Shown here piece after piece: positions 14,721 through 22,684 of a DNA stretch of 35,477 bases. Numbering within the stretch: the stretch's first letter is position 1; each line of letters begins with the position of its first letter. Made by a program: the position numbers and the translations under genes. The DNA comes from Acidimicrobiales bacterium. Lineage in GTDB: Bacteria > Actinomycetota > Acidimicrobiia > Acidimicrobiales > SZUA-35. The stretch covers positions 1 through 35,477 of the forward strand of contig JAHEJM010000037.1 of NCBI GenBank assembly GCA_024638815.1. Direction: 5' to 3'. The notes beneath the pieces are model-generated. The model made no database searches and had not been told where the DNA came from. It worked only from the letters and a program-made list of their open reading frames with translations.

Positions 14721-14779
14721 GGCGCGGAGCGCCTCATGGCAACTCTTTGAGTTGCTTCGAGTTTGGCCTCCGGCCAAAC
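14721..14779. repeat. cluster of three palindromes with 3-nt loops
   Basis: GGCGC/GCGCC around gga (14721-14733), GCAACTC/GAGTTGC around ttt (14739-14755) and GTTTGGCC/GGCCAAAC around tcc (14761-14779) follow one another between the convergent plsC and lipoprotein genes. Neither side has a U-run. They may act as a bidirectional terminator. The triloop architecture matches palindromes at 10631-10736 and 32442-32484. Confidence 0.65.
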
Positions 14780-14827
14780 GTCGCCGAGACCTGACTTGAT
14801 CGTGAACATCCAAGCCGCCAAGCAAAA

Positions 14828-15406
14828 CTAGGGGGTCTCGACCTCGGTGTCGAGTTCACGGCAATCGAGTACCTGATCACGGTTTCCGCAGGTCAGCCCG
14901 AACCGCTCATAGTCGCTTCCCACCGGTGACTGTTCGAACAGGCGGTCACAGGCCGCACCGTCGCCGGCCTCACACCCGTCCCACAGCCGGTCGAGGGTGG
15001 AGTCGTCGCCGTAGTCCATGGGCTGATCGTCGGGGGTGTCGTCGCCGAAGGCCAGCCCACCTCCCGATGGTTGGCCACCGACCGAGCCGTTGAGTTCGGC
15101 GTCGGATCGATCCAGCACCTCCTGAGCTCGCTCGCAACTGGCTACGAGTTCCTCCTCCATCACGGAGTCCAGCGGGCCTCGCCGCAGCTCATCGGTGGCG
15201 AGCTGCAGGACACAATCGGTCACCTCGTCGGCCACATCGGCCCCGCCCAGACGCTGACGAAGCTCGACCTCCGGGGCCGGATCGGCCGTTTCGTCGCCAC
15301 CGGCACAGGCGGCCAGCGCCAGGCAACATGCGGCGAATCCGGCGGTGGCCCGGCAACGGATCCTCAATCGACTGCACTGGTGTGGCACCCTGTTCTCATC
15401 GGACAC
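14828..15406 (-). CDS. small secreted lipoprotein with a C-terminal cysteine domain
   Basis: The 192-residue protein begins with a basic stretch and hydrophobic segment (ATAGFAACCLALAACAGGD) ending in a lipobox-like LAAC, so it is probably exported and lipidated. The mature part is acidic. The last 50 residues contain the actinobacterial motif CEAGDGAACDRLFEQSPVGSDYERFG...TCGNR, which recurs in secreted proteins of unknown function and probably forms two disulfides. The open frame runs to 15823, but sequence before GTG 15406 is Pro/Ser/Arg shadow over the nitroreductase. The start has no clear ribosome site. It is divergent from the nitroreductase with an 83-bp gap. No enzymatic motif is visible. 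Confidence 0.7.
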   Translation of the reverse strand: MSDENRVPHQCSRLRIRCRATAGFAACCLALAACAGGDETADPAPEVELRQRLGGADVADEVTDCVLQLATDELRRGPLDSVMEEELVASCERAQEVLDRSDAELNGSVGGQPSGGGLAFGDDTPDDQPMDYGDDSTLDRLWDGCEAGDGAACDRLFEQSPVGSDYERFGLTCGNRDQVLDCRELDTEVETP

Positions 15407-15489
15407 GGCATTCGAGCCGTGAGCGGCCGGTCGGACGTCACGGCCGGGGCACCGACCGGACGACGACCCGGACCCAGCAAGGAGCAGCC

Positions 15490-16149
15490 ATGAAGTTGAA
15501 CCTGTCGGCCGACGAGGTGCTGACCACCACCCGCTCGGTGCGAAAGCGGCTGGACTTCGACCGTCCGGTCGAGGCGACGACGGTGCTGGAGTGCATCGAC
15601 ATGGCCCTCCAGGCCCCGACCGGGTCGAATCGCCAGGGCTGGCAGTGGATGGTGGTGGCCGATCCCGACAAGAAGCGGGCCATCGCCGAGGTGTACCGAA
15701 CCCACTTCGCCGCCTATGCCAAGCTGCCGCCACCGGACTACGACTCCGCCGACACCCGGGCCCGGCGCCGGGACCACGTGCGGTCATCGGCCAACTACCT
15801 GGCGGAGAACTTCGAGCGGGCACCGTTCATGGTCATACCACTGATCGCCGGCCGTCTCGGTCCGGGAGCCGGGACCTTCCAGCAGGCGTCGGCCTGGGGC
15901 TCCATCCTGCCTGCGGTGTGGAGCTTCATGCTGGCCCTACGGGAGCGAGGCCTCGGTTCGGCCTGGACCACCCTGCACCTGCCTGATGAGCGGATCGTGG
16001 CCGACCTTCTCGACATTCCGTTCGACGACTACACCCAGGCCGGGCTGTTCCCCGTCGCCTACACCAAGGGCACCGATTTCAAACCGGCACCCCGCCTACC
16101 GGCGGTCGAGCTCACCCACTGGGACACCTGGGAGAATCGGACCATCTGA
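15490..16149 (+). CDS. nitroreductase-family FMN oxidoreductase
   Basis: The 219-residue protein belongs to the nitroreductase superfamily, which uses FMN and NAD(P)H to reduce nitroaromatics, quinones or halogenated rings. Motifs are TTRSVRKRLDFDRPV (FMN phosphate loop), ALQAPTGSNRQGWQWMVV (flavin ring contact), ASAWGSILPAVWSFMLALRERGLGSAWTTLH and the C-terminal FPVAYTKG. The start ATG 15490 has a near-perfect AAGGAG (15479-15484) 5 nt upstream, one of the best ribosome sites in the window. The frame upstream of it is shadow. It ends 2 nt before the stop of the convergent DUF3048 gene. The physiological substrate cannot be inferred. Confidence 0.9.
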   Translation: MKLNLSADEVLTTTRSVRKRLDFDRPVEATTVLECIDMALQAPTGSNRQGWQWMVVADPDKKRAIAEVYRTHFAAYAKLPPPDYDSADTRARRRDHVRSSANYLAENFERAPFMVIPLIAGRLGPGAGTFQQASAWGSILPAVWSFMLALRERGLGSAWTTLHLPDERIVADLLDIPFDDYTQAGLFPVAYTKGTDFKPAPRLPAVELTHWDTWENRTI

Positions 16150-16151
16150 GA

Positions 16152-17420
16152 TCAGCGCAGTAGGCCGGCGTTCACCTCGATGAGCTGAACCCATGTACGG
16201 CCCGGGGTCAGCTCGATCACATCGCCATCGGTGGTGGTCAGGGTGGCCACGCTGTCGAGGCTGGGTCGGGTCCAGATGCCGTCGAGACGCACCCCGTCGG
16301 TGTAGACCGTGGCCGGTCCGGTGCCGACATACACGAACTCCGGCACCTGACCGCCGGAGGCGTCCACCATGCCGGTTCCGACCCGGTCGGCCTCGATCAC
16401 CACCACGTTTACCGCCGTCACCGGTTCGCCCGTGTCGAGTTCATGGCGCTGGCCCCGCTGGTAACGGATCCACTCCTGGCCCGTCCATTGCCACGAGGCG
16501 GGGGAGGCGGCGTAGTCGATGGCGAACTCGTTGACCGACTCCCCCTTGGCCGGTTCACCGTCGTCCCGATAGGCGAACTGGGGTGGCGGCGGGCCTCCGA
16601 AAGCCGAGGCCCAGTGGGGAGCGGTGTCGGTGTAGAGATTGGAGGGAGCCCGTCGCTGTTCGTCACGCCAGTAGCCCGACGAGGTGCCGAAGCTGCGATT
16701 CTGGATGCGGGGCTGGCGACGGAGGATCATCTCGGTGATGTCGTTTGCCCCCGAGTACATGAGCAGCGGATCGCCGAGGCTGCTGATCAGGCTGATGTCG
16801 GTGGTGCGGGCCGACCGGACGGGTCCGACGATCGATGGCCGGCTGTGAAAGACGGCGGCAAACCGGGTCACACCACCTTCCACCTCCTCCTCGATGACGA
16901 TATCGGCCGCGTTGAGGCCGGTCTGGGGGTAGGCGGCCGGACCGTTGTCGATCTTGACCACGGCAGCGGCCCGGTCGGGGACCTCGTCGCCGATGGCGTC
17001 GGCGGCCCGAACCCCGGTCAGGGGCAGTACACCGGGCTCCACCGTGGGCGGCGGCACCGCCGGCGTGACCACCATTTCACTGAGGCCGAGTCGGCCCAGC
17101 CGGCCGGCGTAGATGTTGTCCGGGTCGCCACCGGGCCATCCGACAATGGTGGTCACCGGGGGTAGGCCGCTACCGGCCGTGGTTGGGGTGGTTGAACGCC
17201 CAACGTCGTTCTCACCGGCACCGTCGACCGGGGCACTCGTACCGTCCTCGCCTTCGGACTCGGCGAACGGCAGGTCGTCGACCGATTCATCGTCGCCGGA
17301 TCCACAGGCGGCCAGGACGAACAGAGCCAGAACGGCGGCCATGACGACGGCCGAAGCCGAGAATGGTCGTGGCTCCCCGGTGAGGATTGTGGGCGGCGGC
17401 TCGGCTGTGTCCTGTTCCAT
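16152..17420 (-). CDS. DUF3048 domain-containing lipoprotein
   Basis: The 422-residue protein has a signal segment (VVMAAVLALFVLAACGSG) with lipobox LAAC near residues 36-39, so it is predicted to be lipidated and extracytoplasmic. A Ser/Thr/Asp-rich linker follows to about residue 90. The DUF3048 core includes RAAAVVKIDNGPAAYPQTGLNAADIVIEEEVEGGVTRF and FHSRPSIVGPVRSAR, then the C-terminal half VNVVVIEAD and TWVQLIEVN. DUF3048 (YerB-like) proteins are secreted and widespread in Gram-positives; no activity is firmly assigned. The start is the ATG at 17420 (MEQDTAEPP). It is convergent with the nitroreductase, and 153 bp separate it from the gntR stop upstream, so it may be transcribed alone. 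Confidence 0.88.
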   Translation of the reverse strand: MEQDTAEPPPTILTGEPRPFSASAVVMAAVLALFVLAACGSGDDESVDDLPFAESEGEDGTSAPVDGAGENDVGRSTTPTTAGSGLPPVTTIVGWPGGDPDNIYAGRLGRLGLSEMVVTPAVPPPTVEPGVLPLTGVRAADAIGDEVPDRAAAVVKIDNGPAAYPQTGLNAADIVIEEEVEGGVTRFAAVFHSRPSIVGPVRSARTTDISLISSLGDPLLMYSGANDITEMILRRQPRIQNRSFGTSSGYWRDEQRRAPSNLYTDTAPHWASAFGGPPPPQFAYRDDGEPAKGESVNEFAIDYAASPASWQWTGQEWIRYQRGQRHELDTGEPVTAVNVVVIEADRVGTGMVDASGGQVPEFVYVGTGPATVYTDGVRLDGIWTRPSLDSVATLTTTDGDVIELTPGRTWVQLIEVNAGLLR

Positions 17421-17573
17421 GACCTCTTCCGCGACTCAGCGGGTGGTGCGGGCTCCGTCGATACCTGTCGGCCGACGGACGCGACCGATGAGTCGTTTCG
17501 ACTAGGCAGGAGTACCCAGTCCGGCTCTCCGGGCCGGGACAGGCCTACCTGATACGGCGATTGGTTGCGGCGA

Positions 17574-18350
17574 TCAGCCGCCTTCGACCAGACGAAGGCC
17601 GGGGCGGTCCAGGGTTGAAGGTAGCTGAGCCGGGAGCCCCGGGCGCGGCAACTGGGCAACAAACTCGGTCAGGTGCCCGGGGAAGACGTGTTCGGCCATG
17701 AGAATAGGGTGACCCTCTCGGTCGAATGAGGTCCGCCTGACCACCAGGGCGGCGCTGGCCTCGGGGACATCCAAGAGGGAGGCGTCCTCGCTGTTCATCA
17801 GCTCGGCCCCAATGGTCTGGGTGGCACCGGCGGCCCGAACAGCCGGCAGATCGTAGAAGCTGCGTTCGGAGACGTCGGCGTGGGAGATGTCGGCGGCCAG
17901 ATCGTCCCGGCACCACACGGTTACCCGGGCAAAGGGCGAACCGTCGACCAGGCTGAGCCGTCGAACCTCCAGCACCCGGGGACCGAGGACGGGGGCAACC
18001 GACGTCGGAGCGTCGACAAAACGGAACTCGAGCACCCGCCGCCGGTGGGGCCGGCCGGTCTCGGCCAGGCGACGCTCGATGGTGACAAGGGTGTCCAGGT
18101 GCTGCACCACCGGCTCGGCCGCCACCATCCAGCCGAACCCCTGGCGGGATTCGACCAGACCATCGGCCCGCAACTCTTCGAGGGCCTTGCGAACCGTGAC
18201 CCGACTGGCCTCGTGCATCCGACCCAGTTCGGCTTCACTGGGCAACACCTGGCCCGGCCCGTACGTGCCACGCCGGATTCCGTGACGCAGGATCTCGGCG
18301 ATTTCCTTGTAGCGAATACTTCTCATCTCGGCGATCGGTAGTCGGGGCAT
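17574..18350 (-). CDS. GntR-family (HutC/UTRA type) transcriptional regulator
   Basis: The 258-residue protein has a GntR winged helix-turn-helix at about residues 12-75: YKEIAEILRHGIRRGTYGPGQVLPSEAEL, then RVTVRKALEELRADGLVESRQGFGWMV. A UTRA ligand-binding domain follows (LEVRRLSLVDGSPFARVTVWCRDDLA, then VVRRTSFDREGHPILMAEHVFPG). The UTRA domain normally binds a small carboxylic or sugar-derived effector. I start at ATG 18350, with GGGTGGG about 8 nt upstream; ATG 18326 is an alternative. TATAAT lies 23 nt before the start and sits within a direct repeat. The gene is divergent from acn, making the aconitase gene and gntR itself the likely targets. Confidence 0.88.
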   Translation of the reverse strand: MPRLPIAEMRSIRYKEIAEILRHGIRRGTYGPGQVLPSEAELGRMHEASRVTVRKALEELRADGLVESRQGFGWMVAAEPVVQHLDTLVTIERRLAETGRPHRRRVLEFRFVDAPTSVAPVLGPRVLEVRRLSLVDGSPFARVTVWCRDDLAADISHADVSERSFYDLPAVRAAGATQTIGAELMNSEDASLLDVPEASAALVVRRTSFDREGHPILMAEHVFPGHLTEFVAQLPRPGLPAQLPSTLDRPGLRLVEGG

Positions 18351-18364
18351 TGTCAGCCCACCCG

Positions 18365-18402
18365 ACAACTTGTATTATAGTTGTATTAGAGCCCTGGAGC
18401 CA
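18365..18402. promoter_or_regulatory. gntR promoter with candidate GntR operators
   Basis: On the minus strand, TATAAT (18374-18379) with TGGCTC (18397-18402) at 17-bp spacing makes a promoter for gntR. On the plus strand TTGTATTA occurs twice (18370-18377 and 18381-18388), 11 bp apart, one helical turn. ACAAcTTGT (18365-18373) overlaps the first copy, and ACAACTTG recurs at 18442-18449, closer to acn. Regulator binding is inferred. Confidence 0.55.
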
Positions 18403-18567
18403 GTCACCGAAGGTACCACTACCCAATCGTGTCGGTTCCATACAACTTGGCCCGAAATCCCGGGGCATCTGCCATCGATCGGATAGAACCCACGAAGGCA
18501 GCCCGATATCGGCCGCTTCGGGCCATCACGTCTCATCATCCGTAACCCGACAGAAATCGAGGCAACC

Positions 18568-20883
18568 ATGGCAGCCAGCGACACGCCCAAGTCCACCGTC
18601 GGACCCGAAACCCCGATCGAGCTGATTCGGTCGGTGTACGCCACACTGGATGAACGGGTCGGCGCCTTCCGCACTCGCGTCGGCCATCCCCTGACACTGG
18701 CGGAGAAAATCCTGGCCAACCATCTCGACAGGGCCGACGCCGACGTGGAACGGGGTGTCAGCTATGTCGACTTCCGCCCCGATCGGGTGGCCATGCAGGA
18801 CGCCACGGCCCAAATGGCGTGGCTTCAGTTCATGACGGCCAAGCTTCCTCGGGTCCAGGTTCCGACCACCACCCACTGTGATCACCTGATCCAGGCCAGG
18901 GTCGACGGCAAACGTGACCTGCTGGCCGCTCTGGACGCCAACGACGAGGTCTATGACTTCCTGGAGTCGGTTTGCGCCAAATACGGAGCAGGATTCTGGA
19001 AACCGGGTAGCGGCATCATCCACCAGGTCGTGCTGGAGAACTACGCCTTTCCCGGCGGCATGATGATCGGCACCGACAGCCACACCCCCAACGCCGGTGG
19101 CCTGGGAATGGTGGCCATCGGTGTCGGCGGCGCCGACGCCGTCGATGTCATGACCGGTTTCCCGTGGAACGTCCGCTGGCCCAAACTGATCGGCGTGCAT
19201 CTCACCGGCGAGTTGGCGGGTTGGACCGCCCCCAAGGACGTCATTCTGAAGGTGGCCGAGATCTTGACGGTGAAGGGCGGTACCGGTGCCATCGTCGAGT
19301 ACTTCGGACCGGGGGCCAACTCCCTGTCGGCCACCGGCAAGGCCACCATCTGCAACATGGGGGCCGAGATCGGGGCAACGACCAGCCTCTTCGGCTACGA
19401 CGAGGCCATGGCCCGGTACCTCAAGGCTACCGGGCGGGAGGCCACGGCCGACGCCGCCGGCGCCGTCGCCCATCATCTGCGAGCCGACGACGAGGTGCTG
19501 GCCGATCCCGAGCAATACTTCGACCAGGTCATCCACATCGACCTTTCCGAGCTCCGGCCCCATATCAATGGACCTCACACCCCGGACCTGGCCCGCGAGG
19601 TCTCGGCTCTGGGCGACGAGGCCCGGGAGGCGGAATGGCCCATCGAGATCAGCGCCGCCCTCATCGGCAGCTGCACCAACTCGTCCTACGAGGACATCAC
19701 CAGGGCGGCCTCCATCGCCCGCCAGGCTGCGGCGTCGGGCCTGAAGGTCAAGACCAAGCTGATGATCACCCCGGGATCGGAACAGGTCCGGGCCACCATC
19801 GAGCGCGACGGGCTGCTGGCCGACTTCGAGGCCCTGGGTGCCGTCGTCCTGGCCAACGCCTGCGGACCCTGCATCGGCCAGTGGGACCGCTCCGATGAAC
19901 GGGAACCCGGCATCCCCAACGTCATCGTCACCTCCTACAACCGCAATTTCCCCAAGCGCAATGACGGTGACGCCGCCACCCTTGCCTTCGTCACCTCGCC
20001 GGAAACGGTCATGGCCCTGGCCCTGGCCGGGACCCTCGACTTCGATCCTCTCACCGAGCCCCTGGTCAACGAGAATGGTGAGGAGGTCATGCTCGACGTT
20101 CCTCAGGGTGTCGAGCTGCCGGCCAGGGGTTTCGACGAAGGCGACAGCGGTTTCATCGCTCCCCCCGCCGACGGATCCGGCATCGAGGTCAAGGTGTCGC
20201 CCGACTCCGATCGGCTCCAACTGCTGGATGCATTCCCTGCCTGGGACGGCAAGGACTTCGAGAATCTCCCCATCCTGGTCAAGGCCCAGGGCAAGTTCAC
20301 CACCGACCACATCTCGATGGCCGGTCCATGGCTGAAGTATCGGGGCCATTTGGAGAACATCTCCGGCAACCTCTACCTCGGTGCGGTGAGCGCCTTCAAC
20401 GACGGCATCGTGGGCCAGGGTAAGAACCAGCTCACGGGCGAGATGATGAGCTTTCCCGACATCGCCGAGGCCTACCACAAGGCCGAACAACGCTGGGTGG
20501 CCATCGGTGACGAGAACATGGGTGAGGGCTCGTCCCGGGAGCATGCGGCCATGGAACCCCGGTTCCGGGGCGGCGTGCTCGTCCTGGCCCGCTCCTTCGC
20601 CCGGATCCATGAAACAAACCTGAAGAAGCAGGGCATCGTGCCGCTGACCTTCGCCGATCCCGCCGACTACGACAAGATCGGCGAGAACGACCGAATCGGA
20701 ACCCGAGGTCTGGCCGAGCTGGCCCCGAATGAGCCGGTGACCGTCACCGTGACCAGACCCGACGGCGAGACCTGGACCTTCGAAGGCAACCACACCTTCA
20801 GCCCCGAGCAGATCGCATGGTTCAAGGCCGGTTCAGCCCTGGCCGTCATCCGCCGGCAGGTGGAGCGGGGCGAGATCGACTGA
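18568..20883 (+). CDS. acn: aconitate hydratase, mitochondrial-like type
   Basis: Aconitase isomerises citrate to isocitrate through cis-aconitate in the TCA cycle, using a [4Fe-4S] cluster. Cluster ligands are C369 in GSCTNSS and C432/C435 in [10 protein letters not shown]. Substrate-binding motifs include [34 protein letters not shown] and the swivel-domain [15 protein letters not shown]. At 771 residues, and with [23 protein letters not shown], it is closer to the mitochondrial-type aconitases than to the roughly 900-residue AcnA/IRP1 type common in Actinobacteria. ATG 18568 has GAGG 5 nt upstream. The divergent GntR regulator is the likely controller. A strong hairpin at 20937-20962 follows the gene. 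Confidence 0.95.
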   Translation: MAASDTPKSTVGPETPIELIRSVYATLDERVGAFRTRVGHPLTLAEKILANHLDRADADVERGVSYVDFRPDRVAMQDATAQMAWLQFMTAKLPRVQVPTTTHCDHLIQARVDGKRDLLAALDANDEVYDFLESVCAKYGAGFWKPGSGIIHQVVLENYAFPGGMMIGTDSHTPNAGGLGMVAIGVGGADAVDVMTGFPWNVRWPKLIGVHLTGELAGWTAPKDVILKVAEILTVKGGTGAIVEYFGPGANSLSATGKATICNMGAEIGATTSLFGYDEAMARYLKATGREATADAAGAVAHHLRADDEVLADPEQYFDQVIHIDLSELRPHINGPHTPDLAREVSALGDEAREAEWPIEISAALIGSCTNSSYEDITRAASIARQAAASGLKVKTKLMITPGSEQVRATIERDGLLADFEALGAVVLANACGPCIGQWDRSDEREPGIPNVIVTSYNRNFPKRNDGDAATLAFVTSPETVMALALAGTLDFDPLTEPLVNENGEEVMLDVPQGVELPARGFDEGDSGFIAPPADGSGIEVKVSPDSDRLQLLDAFPAWDGKDFENLPILVKAQGKFTTDHISMAGPWLKYRGHLENISGNLYLGAVSAFNDGIVGQGKNQLTGEMMSFPDIAEAYHKAEQRWVAIGDENMGEGSSREHAAMEPRFRGGVLVLARSFARIHETNLKKQGIVPLTFADPADYDKIGENDRIGTRGLAELAPNEPVTVTVTRPDGETWTFEGNHTFSPEQIAWFKAGSALAVIRRQVERGEID

Positions 20884-20936
20884 GCAGCCGACTGCTCTCG
20901 CCCCGCTTTCGCAACAACTTCTGACGAATCGGCACA

Positions 20937-20962
20937 TCGCCGGGGTCACCGAACCCCGGCGA
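20937..20962. terminator. bidirectional terminator between acn and the HAD-PlsC gene
   Basis: Perfect 10-bp arms TCGCCGGGGT and ACCCCGGCGA enclose a 6-nt loop between the converging genes. There is no U-run on either side, which is usual in high-GC actinobacteria. A second small hairpin (GAGCAG/CTGCTC, 20882-20897) overlaps the acn stop codon. Confidence 0.7.
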
Positions 20963-20972
20963 CGGCCGCCCG

Positions 20973-22367
20973 TCACTCGGAGGCGGGCGCCTTGCCCGGC
21001 GGGTAGGTCAGGGCGACTTCGGCGTCGGTCGGCTCCCGCCGGACCTTGGCCTCATCGGGAAGCAGGTCGACGATTCGCTCCATGATCTCGGCCGTCGCCT
21101 CCTCCGGATCCTTGGATGCGGGGTGATAAGGTTCGCCCACCGTCACGCTGATGGTGGGCGGATTGGCCAGGTTGAGCACATAGGGCACCCGGCTGGAGCG
21201 GGGCCAGGCCTTCTCGGAGCCCCAGATCCCCACCGGAACCACCGGAGCTCCGGTCCGACGCGCCAACCGGGCCGCACCATAGCGCCCCTTGAGTACGGGA
21301 TCGAAGAACTCGGGGCCACGGGGAATGGTGCCCTGGGGGAAGAGGGCCACCAGCTCGCCCGCGTCCAGCAGGCGAGCGGCTTCGTTCATGGGCTGGTCGC
21401 TGCCGCTTCCCCGGTCGACGCGCACGGCGCCCAGGGCTTTCACGATGGAGCCGACGACGGGGGCGTCGGTGACCTCCTTCTTGGAAAGGAACCGTGTGGG
21501 CCGGTTGCGGCGACTGGCGGCATGGGCCACCACCAGCGGATCGAGGTAGCTGCGGTGATTGGGGGTCATGATAACCGCCCCCTCGGCCGGGAGGTTCTCG
21601 ATCTGCCGGATCTGGAAGTCGAGCCAGGGCCAGAGCTGGGGCCGGGCGATCTTGTTGACCACCTCCTGGAGTTCGATGCCGACCGGTTTGGGCACCCCCT
21701 CCGGGGCATTGAACCAGACCCGGGACCAGCCTCGGAGCACGGCGTAGGCGAAAAGCCGGGGGTCGGGATTGACCGCCACCGGATTTCCGACCTTGGACAG
21801 CATGGGAATGTCGAAGAAGCTGTCGGAGTAGGCATAGCTCTCGGCCAGATCGACCAGGTTGGCCCGAGCCCACGATTCGATCAGCCGGGCCTTGCCCGTC
21901 GACCAGACGAACTCACCGTCGATGGTGCCGTCGTAGCAGTTGTCGGGGCCGACCCGATAGCGGGTGGCCAGCACATCGTCGAAGCCCATGAGATCGGCGA
22001 ACGGCTTGACCACATCAAAAGGCGTCGTTGTGGCCAGAACGATCTTGCGACCTTCGGCCTTGTGGTCCTCGAGCGTGGCTCTGGCGAACGGTTCGACCTG
22101 GGCGGCCAGGGCGGGGGCAAGATCGATGCCTGCCGCCCTGGTGGCCTTGACCGACCACCCCTTGGCCGCTCGCGCCCCTTGGCGGGTCAACAGCATCGAG
22201 GGCAGGGTCTCACCGAACAGATTGAACACGGCGAACGCCAGGCCCTCGCCGGGCAGCGACTCCTGACGCAACAAGCCGTGATGTCGCAGGGCCTTGGAGA
22301 TGGTGGGACCGCTGGCCCCCAGCAGCAAGGTGCGGTCGAGATCGAAGAACGCAGCAGAGTTGGCCAT
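20973..22367 (-). CDS. HAD-IB phosphatase-like / PlsC acyltransferase fusion
   Basis: Residues 4-225 are a HAD-IB domain with canonical motifs: D9-L-D11-R-T13, a TTP segment after KIVLATT, a GKARLIES lysine and SDSFFD. Residues 245-445 are a PlsC-type acyltransferase with NHRSYLD (HX4D), then FPQGTIPRGPEFF and VVPVGIWGSEKAWP. The normally conserved Glu of the FPEGT motif is Gln (Q345). This SerB-like/PlsC layout is known from mycobacterial PlsC (Rv2483c). It probably acylates a lysophospholipid-like acceptor, with the HAD domain possibly removing a phosphate. The start ATG 22367 has TAGACT 9 nt upstream. A 6C-type RNA is encoded upstream on the same strand. It is convergent with acn. Confidence 0.88.
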   Translation of the reverse strand: MANSAAFFDLDRTLLLGASGPTISKALRHHGLLRQESLPGEGLAFAVFNLFGETLPSMLLTRQGARAAKGWSVKATRAAGIDLAPALAAQVEPFARATLEDHKAEGRKIVLATTTPFDVVKPFADLMGFDDVLATRYRVGPDNCYDGTIDGEFVWSTGKARLIESWARANLVDLAESYAYSDSFFDIPMLSKVGNPVAVNPDPRLFAYAVLRGWSRVWFNAPEGVPKPVGIELQEVVNKIARPQLWPWLDFQIRQIENLPAEGAVIMTPNHRSYLDPLVVAHAASRRNRPTRFLSKKEVTDAPVVGSIVKALGAVRVDRGSGSDQPMNEAARLLDAGELVALFPQGTIPRGPEFFDPVLKGRYGAARLARRTGAPVVPVGIWGSEKAWPRSSRVPYVLNLANPPTISVTVGEPYHPASKDPEEATAEIMERIVDLLPDEAKVRREPTDAEVALTYPPGKAPASE

Positions 22368-22455
22368 ACAAGGGCCAGTCTAATGAAGGAGCCGAAGCCG
22401 GGGCACATGAAGTGATGAGGGACCGGCACCGATGGTCAGCCGACCCCTTCACGCA

Positions 22456-22568
22456 ACAGAGCCGGCCGCTGAATGCGACCGGCTCTGTCGTAAAGAATGC
22501 TCGGGCTGAAGGGGGGACATAGCCCGAGCTCGATGCAGTTGCTGGAGGGGGAACCAGACTGATCGATT
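22456..22568 (-). ncRNA. candidate 6C small RNA (C-rich-loop RNA of Actinobacteria)
   Basis: Read on the minus strand there are three stems. Stem 1 (22536-22561) pairs CAGTCTGG with CCAG-CA-ACTG around the loop TTCCCCCT, which has five C. Stem 2 (22499-22529) has 9-bp arms GCTCGGGCT/AGCCCGAGC around a 13-nt loop containing six C (22511-22516). Stem 3 (22456-22488), with 10-bp arms ACAGAGCCGG/CCGGCTCTGT, is a likely terminator, though without a strong U-tail. Two hairpins with C-runs in the loops define the 6C RNA class, known as B11 in mycobacteria. From memory, B11 lies next to a HAD-family gene (Rv3661), as here. A promoter sits immediately upstream at 22575-22604. The class assignment is inferred from structure and context. 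Confidence 0.72.
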
Positions 22569-22574
22569 ACCCGA

Positions 22575-22604
22575 AGTCTATGACCGGTCCGGTGCATCTG
22601 CCAA
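22575..22604 (-). promoter_or_regulatory. sigma70-type promoter of the 6C RNA candidate
   Basis: On the minus strand TTGGCA (22599-22604) and TAGACT (22575-22580) are separated by 18 bp. This predicts transcription starting at about 22567-22568, just before stem 1 of the RNA. It is one of the best-formed promoters in the window. Confidence 0.65.
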
Positions 22605-22617
22605 CTGGTTTCGGCAG

Positions 22618-22631
22618 ATAATGCGCATCAT
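22618..22631. promoter_or_regulatory. candidate LysR-type binding site
   Basis: A 14-bp dyad, ATAATGCGCATCAT, with one mismatched pair and a perfect ATGCGCAT core, lies about 55 bp upstream of the lysR start and 14 bp upstream of the 6C RNA -35 element. Its position suits autoregulation by the LysR protein. Confidence 0.4.
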
Positions 22632-22684
22632 TCAAATAGATCACTTCATCCATCACCATTGCAGTTGTGCCATCATCTCTGGCG

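Noticed and set aside
18526-20793. 755-codon minus-strand ORF over acn
   Set aside because: This is the GC-driven antisense shadow of aconitase; composition is Gly/Asp/His-rich and no motif is present.
21123-22415. 430-codon plus-strand ORF opposite the HAD-PlsC gene
   Set aside because: The minus strand carries intact HAD and PlsC motifs; the plus frame has none.
22508-22520. G-run on the plus strand as a Shine-Dalgarno site for a small ORF
   Set aside because: No ORF with coding character follows it; the run is better explained as the complement of the C-rich loop in the 6C RNA candidate.
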